Source: CAVQOB01 sp963714325 (lineage in GTDB: Bacteria > Pseudomonadota > Alphaproteobacteria > Rhizobiales > Hyphomicrobiaceae). Taken from it: DNA of 64,000 nt. Each line of letters opens with the position of its first letter. Positions within the stretch are counted from its first letter, which is position 1. Shown here piece by piece: positions 33,782-42,383 of the stretch. The translations under genes and the position numbers were made by a program. The DNA is taken from the NCBI GenBank assembly GCA_963714325.1, contig CAVQOB010000010.1:62001-126000 (forward strand). The letters run 5' to 3'. The notes below the pieces were generated by a model. It had not been told where the DNA came from and searched no databases. It worked only from the letters and a program-made list of their open reading frames with translations.

Positions 33782-36574
33782 ATGGGGACCCGAACGGACG
33801 CGCCGACGCGCTCGGACGGGGATGGCGAGGGAATGTCGCAGGAAACGCCGTTCAAACGAGGGGCAGACGGGCTTGTTGGCGCAGCCACAGCTGCTGCATC
33901 GGTGCGCCTGGACGGGCAAGCACAGCCCGATGCGCGGGCAGCCGGCCTGTTGCCACCACCACCGCTCCCAGAATTCCGCCAGATCGGCCAATTGGATGTT
34001 CCTGCTGAGGACGACGGCTTTGACGCTGCCAACGGCCGTTCGCCCTTCTCCGACAGTTCGGGCTCCGACAGCTCGGGCTCCGACAGCCCGGGAAGTCGCG
34101 ATGCCGGCGGGCCGGAGCGCAACACCAATGATGTCGGATCGGACCAACAACGCCGCAAGGCCAAGCGCCGCGCCGCTGGGCCCTCGCGCGACCGCATCGC
34201 TGCCAATGACGACGTACCGTCGATTGGTGGCCTGATCTACGCGCTGGAACAGAAGCCTTCCAAAAAGACCTTTTCGATTGCGGCACTCGCATCGGGACTG
34301 TGGTTCGCCTTCGGCTGCGCTTTTGCTTGGTCGATGCTGGCACCGGAATACGCCAAGGTCGGATCACTGGGTGAATTGCTGTTGCGACCGGTGATGATGT
34401 CGGTGACGGCGACCATCGTGCTGCCCATCGTGCTGTTCTGGTTTCTGGCGCTGCTGGTCTGGCGCGCGCAGGAACTCCGGCTGATGTCGTCGGCCATGAC
34501 CGAAGTTGCGGTACGTCTCGCCGAACCCGACCGCAGTGCTGAGCAGTCCGTGGCGTCGCTCGGGCAAGCCGTGCGCAAGCAAGTCAACTTCATGAACGAG
34601 GCCGTGTCGCGGGCGCTTGGCCGTGCCGGCGAACTCGAAGCGCTCGTGCACAACGAAGTCAACGCACTGGAGCGCAGCTACCAGGACAACGAGCACAAGA
34701 TCCGTGGTCTTGTGCAAGAGCTGTCGGGCGAGCGCACCGCACTCGTCACGTCGACAGAACAGATGCACGTCACCTTGCGCTCAATGGGCAGCGAAATTCC
34801 AGCCCTCGTCGAGAAGCTCTCGGGCCAGCAGATCAAACTGGCGAAGATTATCGAGGGCGCCGGGCAGAACCTGATCGCGCTCGAAACATCGCTCAACAAA
34901 GCTTCGAACAATCTGGAATCGTCTTTGGGCGATCGCACGGTCCACTTGCAGAGCGTGCTGACGGACTACACGCAGGCCTTGAACGGTGCGCTCGCCAACC
35001 GCACCAACCAGATGCAAGGCGTGCTCGAGGATTACACGCGCGCACTCGACACGACACTCGCCAACCGCGCCCACATGCTGGATGGACAGCTGGTCGAGCG
35101 TACGCGCGCACTCGATAGCGCCTTTGCCGAACGGCTCAAGCTGTTCGACGATTCGATCCTGCGTTCGACGATGGCCATCGACGGGACGATCGGTGAAAAA
35201 GCTCAACTGCTGACGACGGCGATGGAGTCTCACGCCCACCATCTATCCGAAACGCTCGGCAAGCAGGCTCACAATCTCGATGACACATTGATGCACGGTA
35301 TCAATGCCGTACGCCTAACCAGCGAAAACATTACGCGGCAATCCGTCAAGGCGATCGAGGGGCTTTCGGGCCAGGCTGACCTGTTGAAGAACGTCTCGGA
35401 AAACCTGCTGACGCAAGTCAATACGGTCACGGGCCGCTTTGAAAACCAGGGGCAGTCGATCATGCGCGCCGCCAATGCGCTTGAGACCGCCAACTTCCGG
35501 ATCGACACGACACTGCAGAATCGCCACCGCGAATTGGGCGAAACACTGAACAAGTTGTCGAGCAAAGCCGAGCAACTCGACGAAGTCATGCGCGGCTATT
35601 CGACCAGCGTCGAGAGTTCGATGACCGATGCCGAGATGCGGGCGCGCGCCTTGACCGACCAGATGGCCCGGGGCGCGGTCAGCCATTCGCAGGCCGCCTT
35701 GGCCGAGATCGAACGCGTGCGCATGGAAACCGAGGCGCACGCCGGTCGCGCCCTCGAAGACATGCGCTCGAAATTCGCCAACGTCAGCCGCGAAGTCTCC
35801 GAACAGATGGGCACGCTGACCAACCGCGTATCCGAATCATCCGACGATCTGCGGTCGCGCTCGATGCGCGCTGCGGCCGAATTCGAGCACGAACAAGGTC
35901 GCTTGCGCGCCGAGGCTGAACGAATTCCGGAAGTCACGCGGCAGAGTTCGGAAGCGATGCGCCGCGCGCTCTCCGAGCAGTTGCAGGCGCTCGAACAGTT
36001 ATCGAGCCTGTCGTCACGTGAGGCCCGGCATCGCGATGTCCGCCCTCCGGCGCCAGCACCGTTGCAGGTCCAGACCTTGACCCAGGCCGTGATCGCTGAA
36101 AGTCGCCAGCACGCGCCAGTCATGCCGCAGCCGCCGCCGCCTGCCTCGACGCAAAATCGCTGGTCGCTTGGCGATCTCCTGGCGCGCGCCTCCGAGGACG
36201 AAAGTGGTCAACGCTCCCACGCCGCTGCTGGCCCCGCAGCAAGTGCTGCCATCAATATCGACATCATTGCCCGCGCCATCGATACGAATACCGCTGCGGC
36301 CATCTGGTCGCGCTTCCGGGCTGGTCAGCGCGGGATCATGGTGCGCAGCATCTATTCCGCCGAAGGCCGCACAACATTTGACGAGATCTTAAGGCGCTAC
36401 AGGACCGACTTAGACTTCCAGGGCACCGTCGACCGTTTCCTGATGGACTTCGAAAGCCTGTTACGCGACGCCGATCAGAAAGATCCGTCGGGACAAACCG
36501 TTCAGGGCCATCTCGTCTCAAACAGCGGTCGCGTCTATCTATTCCTGGCGCATGCCAGCGGCCGCCTCAGCTGA
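33782..36574 (+). CDS. Membrane-anchored coiled-coil protein resembling the growth-pole-ring (GPR/RgsE) family
   Basis: This 930-residue protein starts at ATG 33782 after GTGAGG. The N-terminal 160 residues are disordered, with a Ser/Asp/Gly repeat (SDSSGSDSSGSDSPGS). Two transmembrane segments follow at about 163-185 and 204-227 (LASGLWFAFGCAFAWSML, TIVLPIVLFWFLALLVW). Residues 230-750 are apolipoprotein-like coiled coil with an approximately 16-residue rhythm (DYTQALNGALANRTNQ, DYTRALDTTLANRAHM). A conserved C-terminal domain closes it (IIARAIDTNTAAAIWSRFRA, FLMDFESLLRDAD). In Agrobacterium the GPR protein (over 2,000 residues) forms a ring at the growing pole; this one is under half that length. 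The family assignment is from architecture. Confidence 0.65.
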   Translation: MGTRTDAPTRSDGDGEGMSQETPFKRGADGLVGAATAAASVRLDGQAQPDARAAGLLPPPPLPEFRQIGQLDVPAEDDGFDAANGRSPFSDSSGSDSSGSDSPGSRDAGGPERNTNDVGSDQQRRKAKRRAAGPSRDRIAANDDVPSIGGLIYALEQKPSKKTFSIAALASGLWFAFGCAFAWSMLAPEYAKVGSLGELLLRPVMMSVTATIVLPIVLFWFLALLVWRAQELRLMSSAMTEVAVRLAEPDRSAEQSVASLGQAVRKQVNFMNEAVSRALGRAGELEALVHNEVNALERSYQDNEHKIRGLVQELSGERTALVTSTEQMHVTLRSMGSEIPALVEKLSGQQIKLAKIIEGAGQNLIALETSLNKASNNLESSLGDRTVHLQSVLTDYTQALNGALANRTNQMQGVLEDYTRALDTTLANRAHMLDGQLVERTRALDSAFAERLKLFDDSILRSTMAIDGTIGEKAQLLTTAMESHAHHLSETLGKQAHNLDDTLMHGINAVRLTSENITRQSVKAIEGLSGQADLLKNVSENLLTQVNTVTGRFENQGQSIMRAANALETANFRIDTTLQNRHRELGETLNKLSSKAEQLDEVMRGYSTSVESSMTDAEMRARALTDQMARGAVSHSQAALAEIERVRMETEAHAGRALEDMRSKFANVSREVSEQMGTLTNRVSESSDDLRSRSMRAAAEFEHEQGRLRAEAERIPEVTRQSSEAMRRALSEQLQALEQLSSLSSREARHRDVRPPAPAPLQVQTLTQAVIAESRQHAPVMPQPPPPASTQNRWSLGDLLARASEDESGQRSHAAAGPAASAAINIDIIARAIDTNTAAAIWSRFRAGQRGIMVRSIYSAEGRTTFDEILRRYRTDLDFQGTVDRFLMDFESLLRDADQKDPSGQTVQGHLVSNSGRVYLFLAHASGRLS

Positions 36575-36612
36575 TTGCCAGGTCCAGCCCAATGATCGGA
36601 CCCAAGAGCAAC

Positions 36613-36644
36613 TGACCAGGGCTGACGTTTGACCAGGGCTGACG
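36613..36644 (+). repeat. 15-bp tandem duplication before the epimerase start
   Basis: TGACCAGGGCTGACG occurs at 36613-36627 and again at 36630-36644, separated by two T residues. It ends four bases before the ATG at 36649, so it lies where the ribosome site would be. It may be a simple replication slip. Confidence 0.6.
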
Positions 36645-36648
36645 CTGC

Positions 36649-37620
36649 ATGCCGCTCGTTCTCTCCGTCGACATCGAGTCCTACCCCGTTGATGGCGCGT
36701 TCGTCATCGCCCGCGGCAGCCGCCGCGAGGCCATCGTCGTTGTTGCGCGTGTCCGCGACGGCCGGAACGAGGGCCGTGGCGAGGCTGTGCCTTATGCGCG
36801 CTACGGCGAAACGGTCGAGGGCGTCAGAGCGCAAATTCTGGCTCAGTCCTCGCCGCCCGACCGCGCTGCTCTCGCCAGTACCCTGCCGGCCGGCGCCGCG
36901 CGCAATGCGCTTGATTGCGCGCTCTGGGACCTTGACGCCAAGCGCCTTGGCCAGTCGGTCACCGCTATGATCGGGCTAGCGCCGCCGGCGCCGCTGCTGA
37001 CAGCTTACACCATCAGCCTTGGCACGCCCGAGGCCATGGCAACCAAGGCGCAGGCGCACGCCGACAAGCCGCTCCTGAAGCTCAAATTGGGCGGACGCGA
37101 CGACGTGACCCGTCTGATGGCTGTGCGCACGGCCCGCCCCGACGCGCGCATCATCGTCGACGCCAACGAGGGGTGGCGGCCCGAGATTCTGCCGGCCATG
37201 CTCGATGCCGCCGCGACCGCGCGCGTCGAACTTATCGAACAACCATTGCCGGCTGGCGACGATAGCGCGCTCGACGGACGCGATCGCCGCGTGCCTATCT
37301 GCGCTGACGAAAGCGTGCACACCGCGGCCGATCTTCCAGCACTCGTTGGCCGCTACGACGCGATCAACATCAAGCTCGATAAGACCGGCGGGCTGACGGA
37401 GGCCATGCGGCTGCGCGATGCGGCACGCGCGTCGGGAATGAAGGTCATGGTTGGGTGCATGCTCTCGACGTCGCTCGCCATGGCGCCGGCCTTGCTGGTG
37501 GCTGCGGGCGCTGATTGGGTCGACCTCGACGGGCCGCTGCTGCTTGCCCGCGATCGATCACCATCCCTGCGCTATGACGGGGCGATCGTGCATCCGGCTA
37601 CACCGGCGCTGTGGGGTTAA
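36649..37620 (+). CDS. Dipeptide epimerase, enolase superfamily (L-Ala-D/L-Glu epimerase type)
   Basis: This 323-residue enolase-superfamily protein has an N-terminal capping domain and a TIM barrel. Muconate-lactonising-enzyme subgroup residues are visible: the K-x-K pair in LLKLKLGG, the metal ligands in IIVDANEGW, LIEQPLP and ICADESVH, and the second-face Lys in INIKLDKTGGL. The Lys-Lys pair and the capping domain sequence fit L-Ala-D/L-Glu epimerases, which rework murein tripeptide-derived dipeptides during cell-wall recycling. MurQ is encoded 3 kb away. The stop codon shares TTAA with the convergent MFS gene. Confidence 0.85.
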   Translation: MPLVLSVDIESYPVDGAFVIARGSRREAIVVVARVRDGRNEGRGEAVPYARYGETVEGVRAQILAQSSPPDRAALASTLPAGAARNALDCALWDLDAKRLGQSVTAMIGLAPPAPLLTAYTISLGTPEAMATKAQAHADKPLLKLKLGGRDDVTRLMAVRTARPDARIIVDANEGWRPEILPAMLDAAATARVELIEQPLPAGDDSALDGRDRRVPICADESVHTAADLPALVGRYDAINIKLDKTGGLTEAMRLRDAARASGMKVMVGCMLSTSLAMAPALLVAAGADWVDLDGPLLLARDRSPSLRYDGAIVHPATPALWG

Positions 37621-38828
37621 GCGCTGCCATCGACCGTCAGCACGCCACCCGACCACCGCGCGCGCAAGGCCCAGGCCGCGATGCCGCCGCCGATTGCCAG
37701 AACCGCCATGGCGGCGTAGGCCAATCCCGCATACGCGATATAGCTGTAACCTGCGATCTGCATCGCCAGCGCCATCGCGACGGCACCGGACATCGTCGCG
37801 TACAGCGCCTGCGCCGTGCCGCTCGATGATTCCGGAATGGCACGGGCCATCCACTGCATGGCGCCCAGATGCGACGCCCCATAGGTCAAGGCATGCAACG
37901 TCTGCAGCGGCACGAGAACGGCGAGCGGCGGGTCCAGCGCCATCACCGCCCAACGGACCACCGATGCTGCGGCGCCAATCAGCAGAAACCCAATCGGCGT
38001 GATCCATCGTGAGACGACGTTTGACCAGGCGAACAAGCCGATTTCGGCAATGACACCAATCGCCCACAACAAGCCAATCCACGTCGTCGAAATTCCGAGC
38101 TTTTGCCAATGCAGCGCGCTAAAGACATAGATCACCGCATGCGCCGACTGCAGGCATCCCGTCGCCAGCAGGAAAATGACGATGACGGGATGGCGCAACA
38201 GTGCCATGGCATCCTGCCAGCGCAGTGGACGGCGGTTTGATGCCTCTTTCGCTGAATGATCCGGTCGCGGCAGCCCATGCGCCGCGAGGACCGTCAGAGC
38301 GGCGCCGATGGCCATCAGGCCAACCGCTGCCGATGGCCCGATCCCCGAGACCAGCGCACCGCCGCCGAGGCTTGCCACAATGAATGTGACGGACGCCCAC
38401 AAGCGGACGCGACCGTAGTCGAGCACGCCACGCCGGGCGCCAGCCGCCGCCAGCGTTTCGGTTAAAGGCAAGACCGGGCTGAGCGCCGTGGTCGCCACCA
38501 CATGAACGATCAGGATCGGCCAGAAACCTGCCATACCCGGCAGCAGCAACAGTGCCGCCAAGCTGATCCAAGCCAGGACGATCAGCAGGGCGCGATGGGC
38601 TTGATGGCGGTCCGCCAGGACCGCGACGACCGGCATCGCGACGATCCGGAACACCAGCGGCGCCGATGCAATGAGTGCGATGTCGGCGATGGACAGCCCA
38701 CGCCACTCCAGCCAGATCGGCAGATACGGCATTTGCGTGCCGACCACGATCGCCCAGGCGCCGTAGAGCATGGAGACGCGCACGGCCAGGCCCTTAGAAC
38801 CGGTCAAACCGCGCTCGACTTCCGACAT
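37617..38828 (-). CDS. MFS transporter (HcaT / nucleoside-symporter-like subgroup)
   Basis: This 403-residue protein is very hydrophobic, with about 12 transmembrane helices and a central cytosolic loop (GLPRPDHSAKEASNRRPLRW). The first-half signature VAVLADRHQAHRALL corresponds to the MFS loop 2-3 motif, and the layout YLPIWLEWRGLSIADIALI is typical of the MFS_1-like subgroup that includes HcaT. The substrate is not predictable. It overlaps the epimerase gene tail to tail by four bases (37617-37620), so transcripts of the two genes must interleave. Confidence 0.8.
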   Translation of the reverse strand: MSEVERGLTGSKGLAVRVSMLYGAWAIVVGTQMPYLPIWLEWRGLSIADIALIASAPLVFRIVAMPVVAVLADRHQAHRALLIVLAWISLAALLLLPGMAGFWPILIVHVVATTALSPVLPLTETLAAAGARRGVLDYGRVRLWASVTFIVASLGGGALVSGIGPSAAVGLMAIGAALTVLAAHGLPRPDHSAKEASNRRPLRWQDAMALLRHPVIVIFLLATGCLQSAHAVIYVFSALHWQKLGISTTWIGLLWAIGVIAEIGLFAWSNVVSRWITPIGFLLIGAAASVVRWAVMALDPPLAVLVPLQTLHALTYGASHLGAMQWMARAIPESSSGTAQALYATMSGAVAMALAMQIAGYSYIAYAGLAYAAMAVLAIGGGIAAWALRARWSGGVLTVDGSA

Positions 38829-39012
38829 CGCCTCACCCCCGCCGCACGATCGTCTACGCCAGCAGTACCGAAGCGCGCAACTGCCGGGGCGGGGTCGCGG
38901 TATTCTTCGCCGGCTTTTGGGAGTCGTTCCACAAGTGTTGCTGATTTGCTGCGCATCGCATCGTTCGAATCACGTATCACTGGTTTTCAACAACATTCTC
39001 AGGACGGCTTTG

Positions 39013-39594
39013 GTGCACAAGCCCCAGCGCAGCACGGCTCTCGATGCCGATCAGGAATATCGCGCCATCGAGGTGACGCTGCTGGAGACGGCCCGTGGGC
39101 GCTGGTTTCTGGCAGAACATGGCCGCCGGGCGCGGCGGTTGGACAATGCTTTGCTTGAGGATGCCCTGCACCGGCTCAAATCATCGTTGCGACCGCCGAT
39201 GGGGTTGGTCGATCAGGTACGCCATGAACTGCAGGGCATTCGCGATGAACTTTCGGCGCTGCGCGATGGGTTGACGGCGCGCGCACCCATGCCACCGACT
39301 GCGCCCGGCGCAGCGTCGGCGACGCCGAGCCAGGTCCAGCGCATTCTGGCGTCCGCTGAAAGCGTGCATGAACTGGCCTGGACTTTACAGGGGCGCGAGG
39401 GGCGCGATTTCGATCAGCGGACGTGTGAAGACATCGCACGGCATGTCGTTGCCATCTATGCGATGAGCCGTTCGCAGGCGATGGAGACCGAGGCAACGCT
39501 CGCGTGCGTTGGGAAACTGGCGGCCATGGAAGAGCGGCTGGCGGCCCTGATCGACCAGCTGGCGCATGAAGGTCAAGCTGATCAAGGCGGCTGA
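39013..39594 (+). CDS. Conserved hypothetical protein of rhizobial type
   Basis: The frame is open from 38770, but the part before 39013 overlaps the 5' end of the divergent MFS gene and looks non-homologous, so the GTG at 39013 (VHKPQRSTALDADQEY) is preferred. The 193-residue product begins YRAIEVTLLETARGRWFLAE, a pattern I associate with a conserved rhizobial family, and continues with helical segments (ILASAESVHELAWTLQ, GRDFDQRTCEDIARHVVAIY). It is all-alpha, soluble and without catalytic motifs. A role in chemotaxis or signalling is conceivable but not shown. Confidence 0.6.
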   Translation: MHKPQRSTALDADQEYRAIEVTLLETARGRWFLAEHGRRARRLDNALLEDALHRLKSSLRPPMGLVDQVRHELQGIRDELSALRDGLTARAPMPPTAPGAASATPSQVQRILASAESVHELAWTLQGREGRDFDQRTCEDIARHVVAIYAMSRSQAMETEATLACVGKLAAMEERLAALIDQLAHEGQADQGG

Positions 39595-39623
39595 AATGCG
39601 CTCGCCTTTTGCTCGTCGCCATG

Positions 39624-40508
39624 TCACCCGGCTGGTTGCGATTTTTCGCGCACGACCAAAAGACATCCGCCGATAATGAGCGCCGCGCCGAGACCGGTCT
39701 GAAGCGGTGGCACCTCGTCGAAGATGACGTAGCCAATGATCGCGGCCCAGATCAATCCGGAATACTCGAGAATTGCAAAGCGTGCCGGTGCCAGCGCCTT
39801 CAAGGCTGCGGTGAAGGCGCAGAGTGCTGCCGCACTGAGCACGCCGACGCTGGCAAATAGCAGCGCATCGGGCATATCCGGCATGCGAAAGCCGGGGGCC
39901 GCCATCGGTGCCGCGAACAATGCCACGCAAACCATCTGCACCGTCAGGATGACCGGCACCGGTTCGTTCGCCGTCTGCGACTTCAACAGCACGACGCTCG
40001 CCGCGTAGATCACCGGCGCCAGCAGCGCTGCCGCGAGTGCCAGCGGTGGTCGCGGGGCCGTGCCACCAAGACCGCCTGCGGCAGCAACGATGACGAGCAT
40101 CCCGGCGAAGCCCAGTGCCAGTGCCATGGCGACGCGCGCGCTGACACTTTGATCGAGAAACAGTACGCCAAACAGCGCAATCACAAGTGGCGCGAGGAAA
40201 TTCAGCGCGAAGACTTCGGCGAGCGGCAGTTGGCCCAATGCATAGAAGAAGCAGGCCGTGGCAAGCAGCGACAACACTGCGCGCAGGGCATGTCCGAGCC
40301 AACGCTCCGGCGACGGCCACGTCGGGTTTAACAGACCGATCACCGGAAGCAGGCATAGCGCCGTCGCCAGGCCACGCAAGCAGACGATCTCGAACACCGG
40401 ATAGCGAGCCGCCAGCGCCTTTACCACCGCATCCATGATCGTCAGCACGGCGATGCCAAAACATCCCAGCGCAAGCGCTGCCCCGCCTCCGTCCAGTCCC
40501 CGTGCCAT
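39624..40508 (-). CDS. DMT-superfamily EamA transporter
   Basis: The ATG at 40508 has GGAG five bases upstream; an ATG at 40538 is the longer alternative. The product of about 294 residues has ten predicted helices as two EamA repeats. The first repeat includes LRGLATALCLLPVIG and ends VIALFGVLFLDQSVSARVAM; the second ends ILEYSGLIWAAIIGYVIFDE and a GAALIIGGCLLVV helix. The family exports amino acids, metabolites or drugs. It is divergent from murQ across a short gap. The substrate is unknown. Confidence 0.85.
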   Translation of the reverse strand: MARGLDGGGAALALGCFGIAVLTIMDAVVKALAARYPVFEIVCLRGLATALCLLPVIGLLNPTWPSPERWLGHALRAVLSLLATACFFYALGQLPLAEVFALNFLAPLVIALFGVLFLDQSVSARVAMALALGFAGMLVIVAAAGGLGGTAPRPPLALAAALLAPVIYAASVVLLKSQTANEPVPVILTVQMVCVALFAAPMAAPGFRMPDMPDALLFASVGVLSAAALCAFTAALKALAPARFAILEYSGLIWAAIIGYVIFDEVPPLQTGLGAALIIGGCLLVVREKSQPAG

Positions 40509-40585
40509 CGCTGCTCCGTTCGGGTTTGCCCTGTGCATCGCTAATTGGTAATCCTGACGGCGTCAAAGCTGTCGGCGAGGATGGG

Positions 40586-41476
40586 ATGGCAACCGAAACC
40601 TGCGATGCGCGCTTCACCGATCTCGACCGCTGGCCGACTGAGGACGTCGTTGCGGCGATATGGGACGGACAGCGTGCTGCCGTCGCCGCGATCGCCCCGG
40701 CCCTGCCCGCCATCACCGGGGCGATCGATGATGCGGCTATCGCGATTGGCGATACGGGGCGGATCATCTATGCCGGCGCTGGCACATCCGGACGGATCGG
40801 CGTGCAGGACGGCGCGGAACTGACTCCAACATTCGATTGGCCGCGCTCACGTGTTGCTTTCGTCGTCGCCGGCGGGATGGCGGCGCTCGTTGCCAGTGTC
40901 GAGGGAGCTGAGGACGATGCTGCAGCCGGCGATCGCGCGATGGCGGCGCTCGCCGTCGGCGCCAGCGACATCGTCATTGGCGTCGCGGCCAGTGGCACGA
41001 CACCCTTTACGGTTGCGGCGCTCAAGCATGCCAACCGAGCCGCTGCCGTGACCATTGCGCTGTCCAGCAATGCCGGCTCGCCGCTGCTGGCGGTCGCGAA
41101 GCATCCGATAAACATCGATACCGGGCCGGAAATCATCGCGGGATCGACGCGCATGCGGGCCGGCACGGCGCAAAAGATCGTGTTGAACATGATTTCGACG
41201 GGGATCATGATCCGCCTGGGTCGGGTGTTTCATGGCATGATGGTCGAAATGCAGGCCAGCAATGCAAAATTGCGGCGACGAGCGACGGCGATCGTCATGC
41301 GTGCCGCTGATTGCTCCGCGCCCGTCGCCGAAGCCGCCATCGAGCAAGCGCACGGCCATATCAAACTGGCGATTCTGATTTCGCGCGGTCTTGACGTCAG
41401 CGAAGCGCAGGATCGCCTCGCGTTGTATCGCGGCAATCTGCGTGCAGCACTTGCTGGCTCGTCCAGACAACCCTGA
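40586..41476 (+). CDS. murQ: N-acetylmuramic acid 6-phosphate etherase
   Basis: The SIS-domain lyase cleaves the D-lactyl ether of MurNAc-6-P to give GlcNAc-6-P, a cell-wall recycling step. The start at 40586 is chosen because MATETCDARFTDLDRWPTED matches the family N-terminus; the frame is open upstream. Diagnostic motifs are IIYAGAGTSGRIGVQDGAEL with the catalytic Glu, SVEGAEDDAAAGD with the second Glu, IGVAASGTTPFTVAAL, and TGPEIIAGSTRMRAGTAQK, where the phosphate is bound. The length (296) matches the family. A dipeptide epimerase gene lies nearby, but no MurNAc kinase or AnmK is seen in the window. Confidence 0.93.
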   Translation: MATETCDARFTDLDRWPTEDVVAAIWDGQRAAVAAIAPALPAITGAIDDAAIAIGDTGRIIYAGAGTSGRIGVQDGAELTPTFDWPRSRVAFVVAGGMAALVASVEGAEDDAAAGDRAMAALAVGASDIVIGVAASGTTPFTVAALKHANRAAAVTIALSSNAGSPLLAVAKHPINIDTGPEIIAGSTRMRAGTAQKIVLNMISTGIMIRLGRVFHGMMVEMQASNAKLRRRATAIVMRAADCSAPVAEAAIEQAHGHIKLAILISRGLDVSEAQDRLALYRGNLRAALAGSSRQP

Positions 41477-41495
41477 TATTTTTGGTAGCATCCCG

Positions 41496-42128
41496 ATGCC
41501 GAACAGCCGCCCACCCTTGAAGCCCCAGCCGCTGAAACCCATGCCAACGCGCGCCTGGCAGCGCATGTTGTCGGGTCGGCGTCTCGACCTGCTTGATCCC
41601 TCGCCGCTGGACATCGAGATCGCCGACATCGCTCACGGTCTTGCCAGGGTTGCGCGATGGAACGGTCAGACCATGGGCGATCATGCGTTTTCGGTGGCAC
41701 AGCACGCCCTTTTGGTTGAGGAGATCGCCGCGACCTTGGAGCCACGCTGGACGCGGCGTTGGCGGCTGGCAGCGCTGTTACACGACGCGCCCGAATATGT
41801 CGTCGGCGACCTGATCAGTCCGTTCAAGGCCGCACTCGGGCTCGACTATAAGGCCTTTGAAAATCGCTTGTTGAGCGCCATCCATCGGCGCTTTGGCCTG
41901 CCCGAGACGCTGCCCGACACGATTACCGCGAGTATCAAGATTGCCGACCGGATCGCCGCATTCCTGGAAGCAACCGAACTCGCCGGATTTGCCCGCGCTG
42001 AAGCCGAGCAGGTCTTCGGGCGCCCAGGTATTGACTGGCCGCTGGTTCCTCAGCGAACGCTGACGCCATGGCCCGCAGCCGAAGCCGAGGCTGCCATGCT
42101 CGCGCGCTATTCGGCTCTGGCCGACTGA
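41496..42128 (+). CDS. HD-domain phosphohydrolase (YfbR-like)
   Basis: The product is about 210 residues from the ATG at 41496 and starts 19 bases after murQ, so the two may be co-transcribed. Metal-dependent HD phosphohydrolase motifs are present: the first His in MGDHAFSVAQHALLV, the HD pair in LLHDAPEYVVGDLISPFK and a distal Asp in SIKIADRIAAFLEA. This arrangement matches YfbR-type 5'-nucleotidases acting on deoxyribonucleoside monophosphates, although substrate assignment is inference. Confidence 0.8.
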   Translation: MPNSRPPLKPQPLKPMPTRAWQRMLSGRRLDLLDPSPLDIEIADIAHGLARVARWNGQTMGDHAFSVAQHALLVEEIAATLEPRWTRRWRLAALLHDAPEYVVGDLISPFKAALGLDYKAFENRLLSAIHRRFGLPETLPDTITASIKIADRIAAFLEATELAGFARAEAEQVFGRPGIDWPLVPQRTLTPWPAAEAEAAMLARYSALAD

Positions 42129-42383
42129 GTGCAATGCTGACGATCTCGACTATTAGCCAACTTGTTAAACCCTGAAATGAAATTTGCATCCGCCCCCTTG
42201 GCCGGACGCCCGAATACCGCCATATTATGCCTTCATGTGGAACATCAATTGTGCCATAACGACAGCAGAAACGACTGATCGATGAGGCCACGCAAAACTT
42301 GAAGCCGCCATTGCCGGAAGCGGGACCGGCAATTGATCCAACAAGACCAAGAACAACCAGCGCCTGAAACCGAGGACCTGCAC

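Noticed and set aside
38770..39012. N-terminal extension of the conserved hypothetical protein
   Set aside because: It overlaps the 5' end and promoter region of the divergent MFS gene and has no family-like sequence; the GTG at 39013 fits better.
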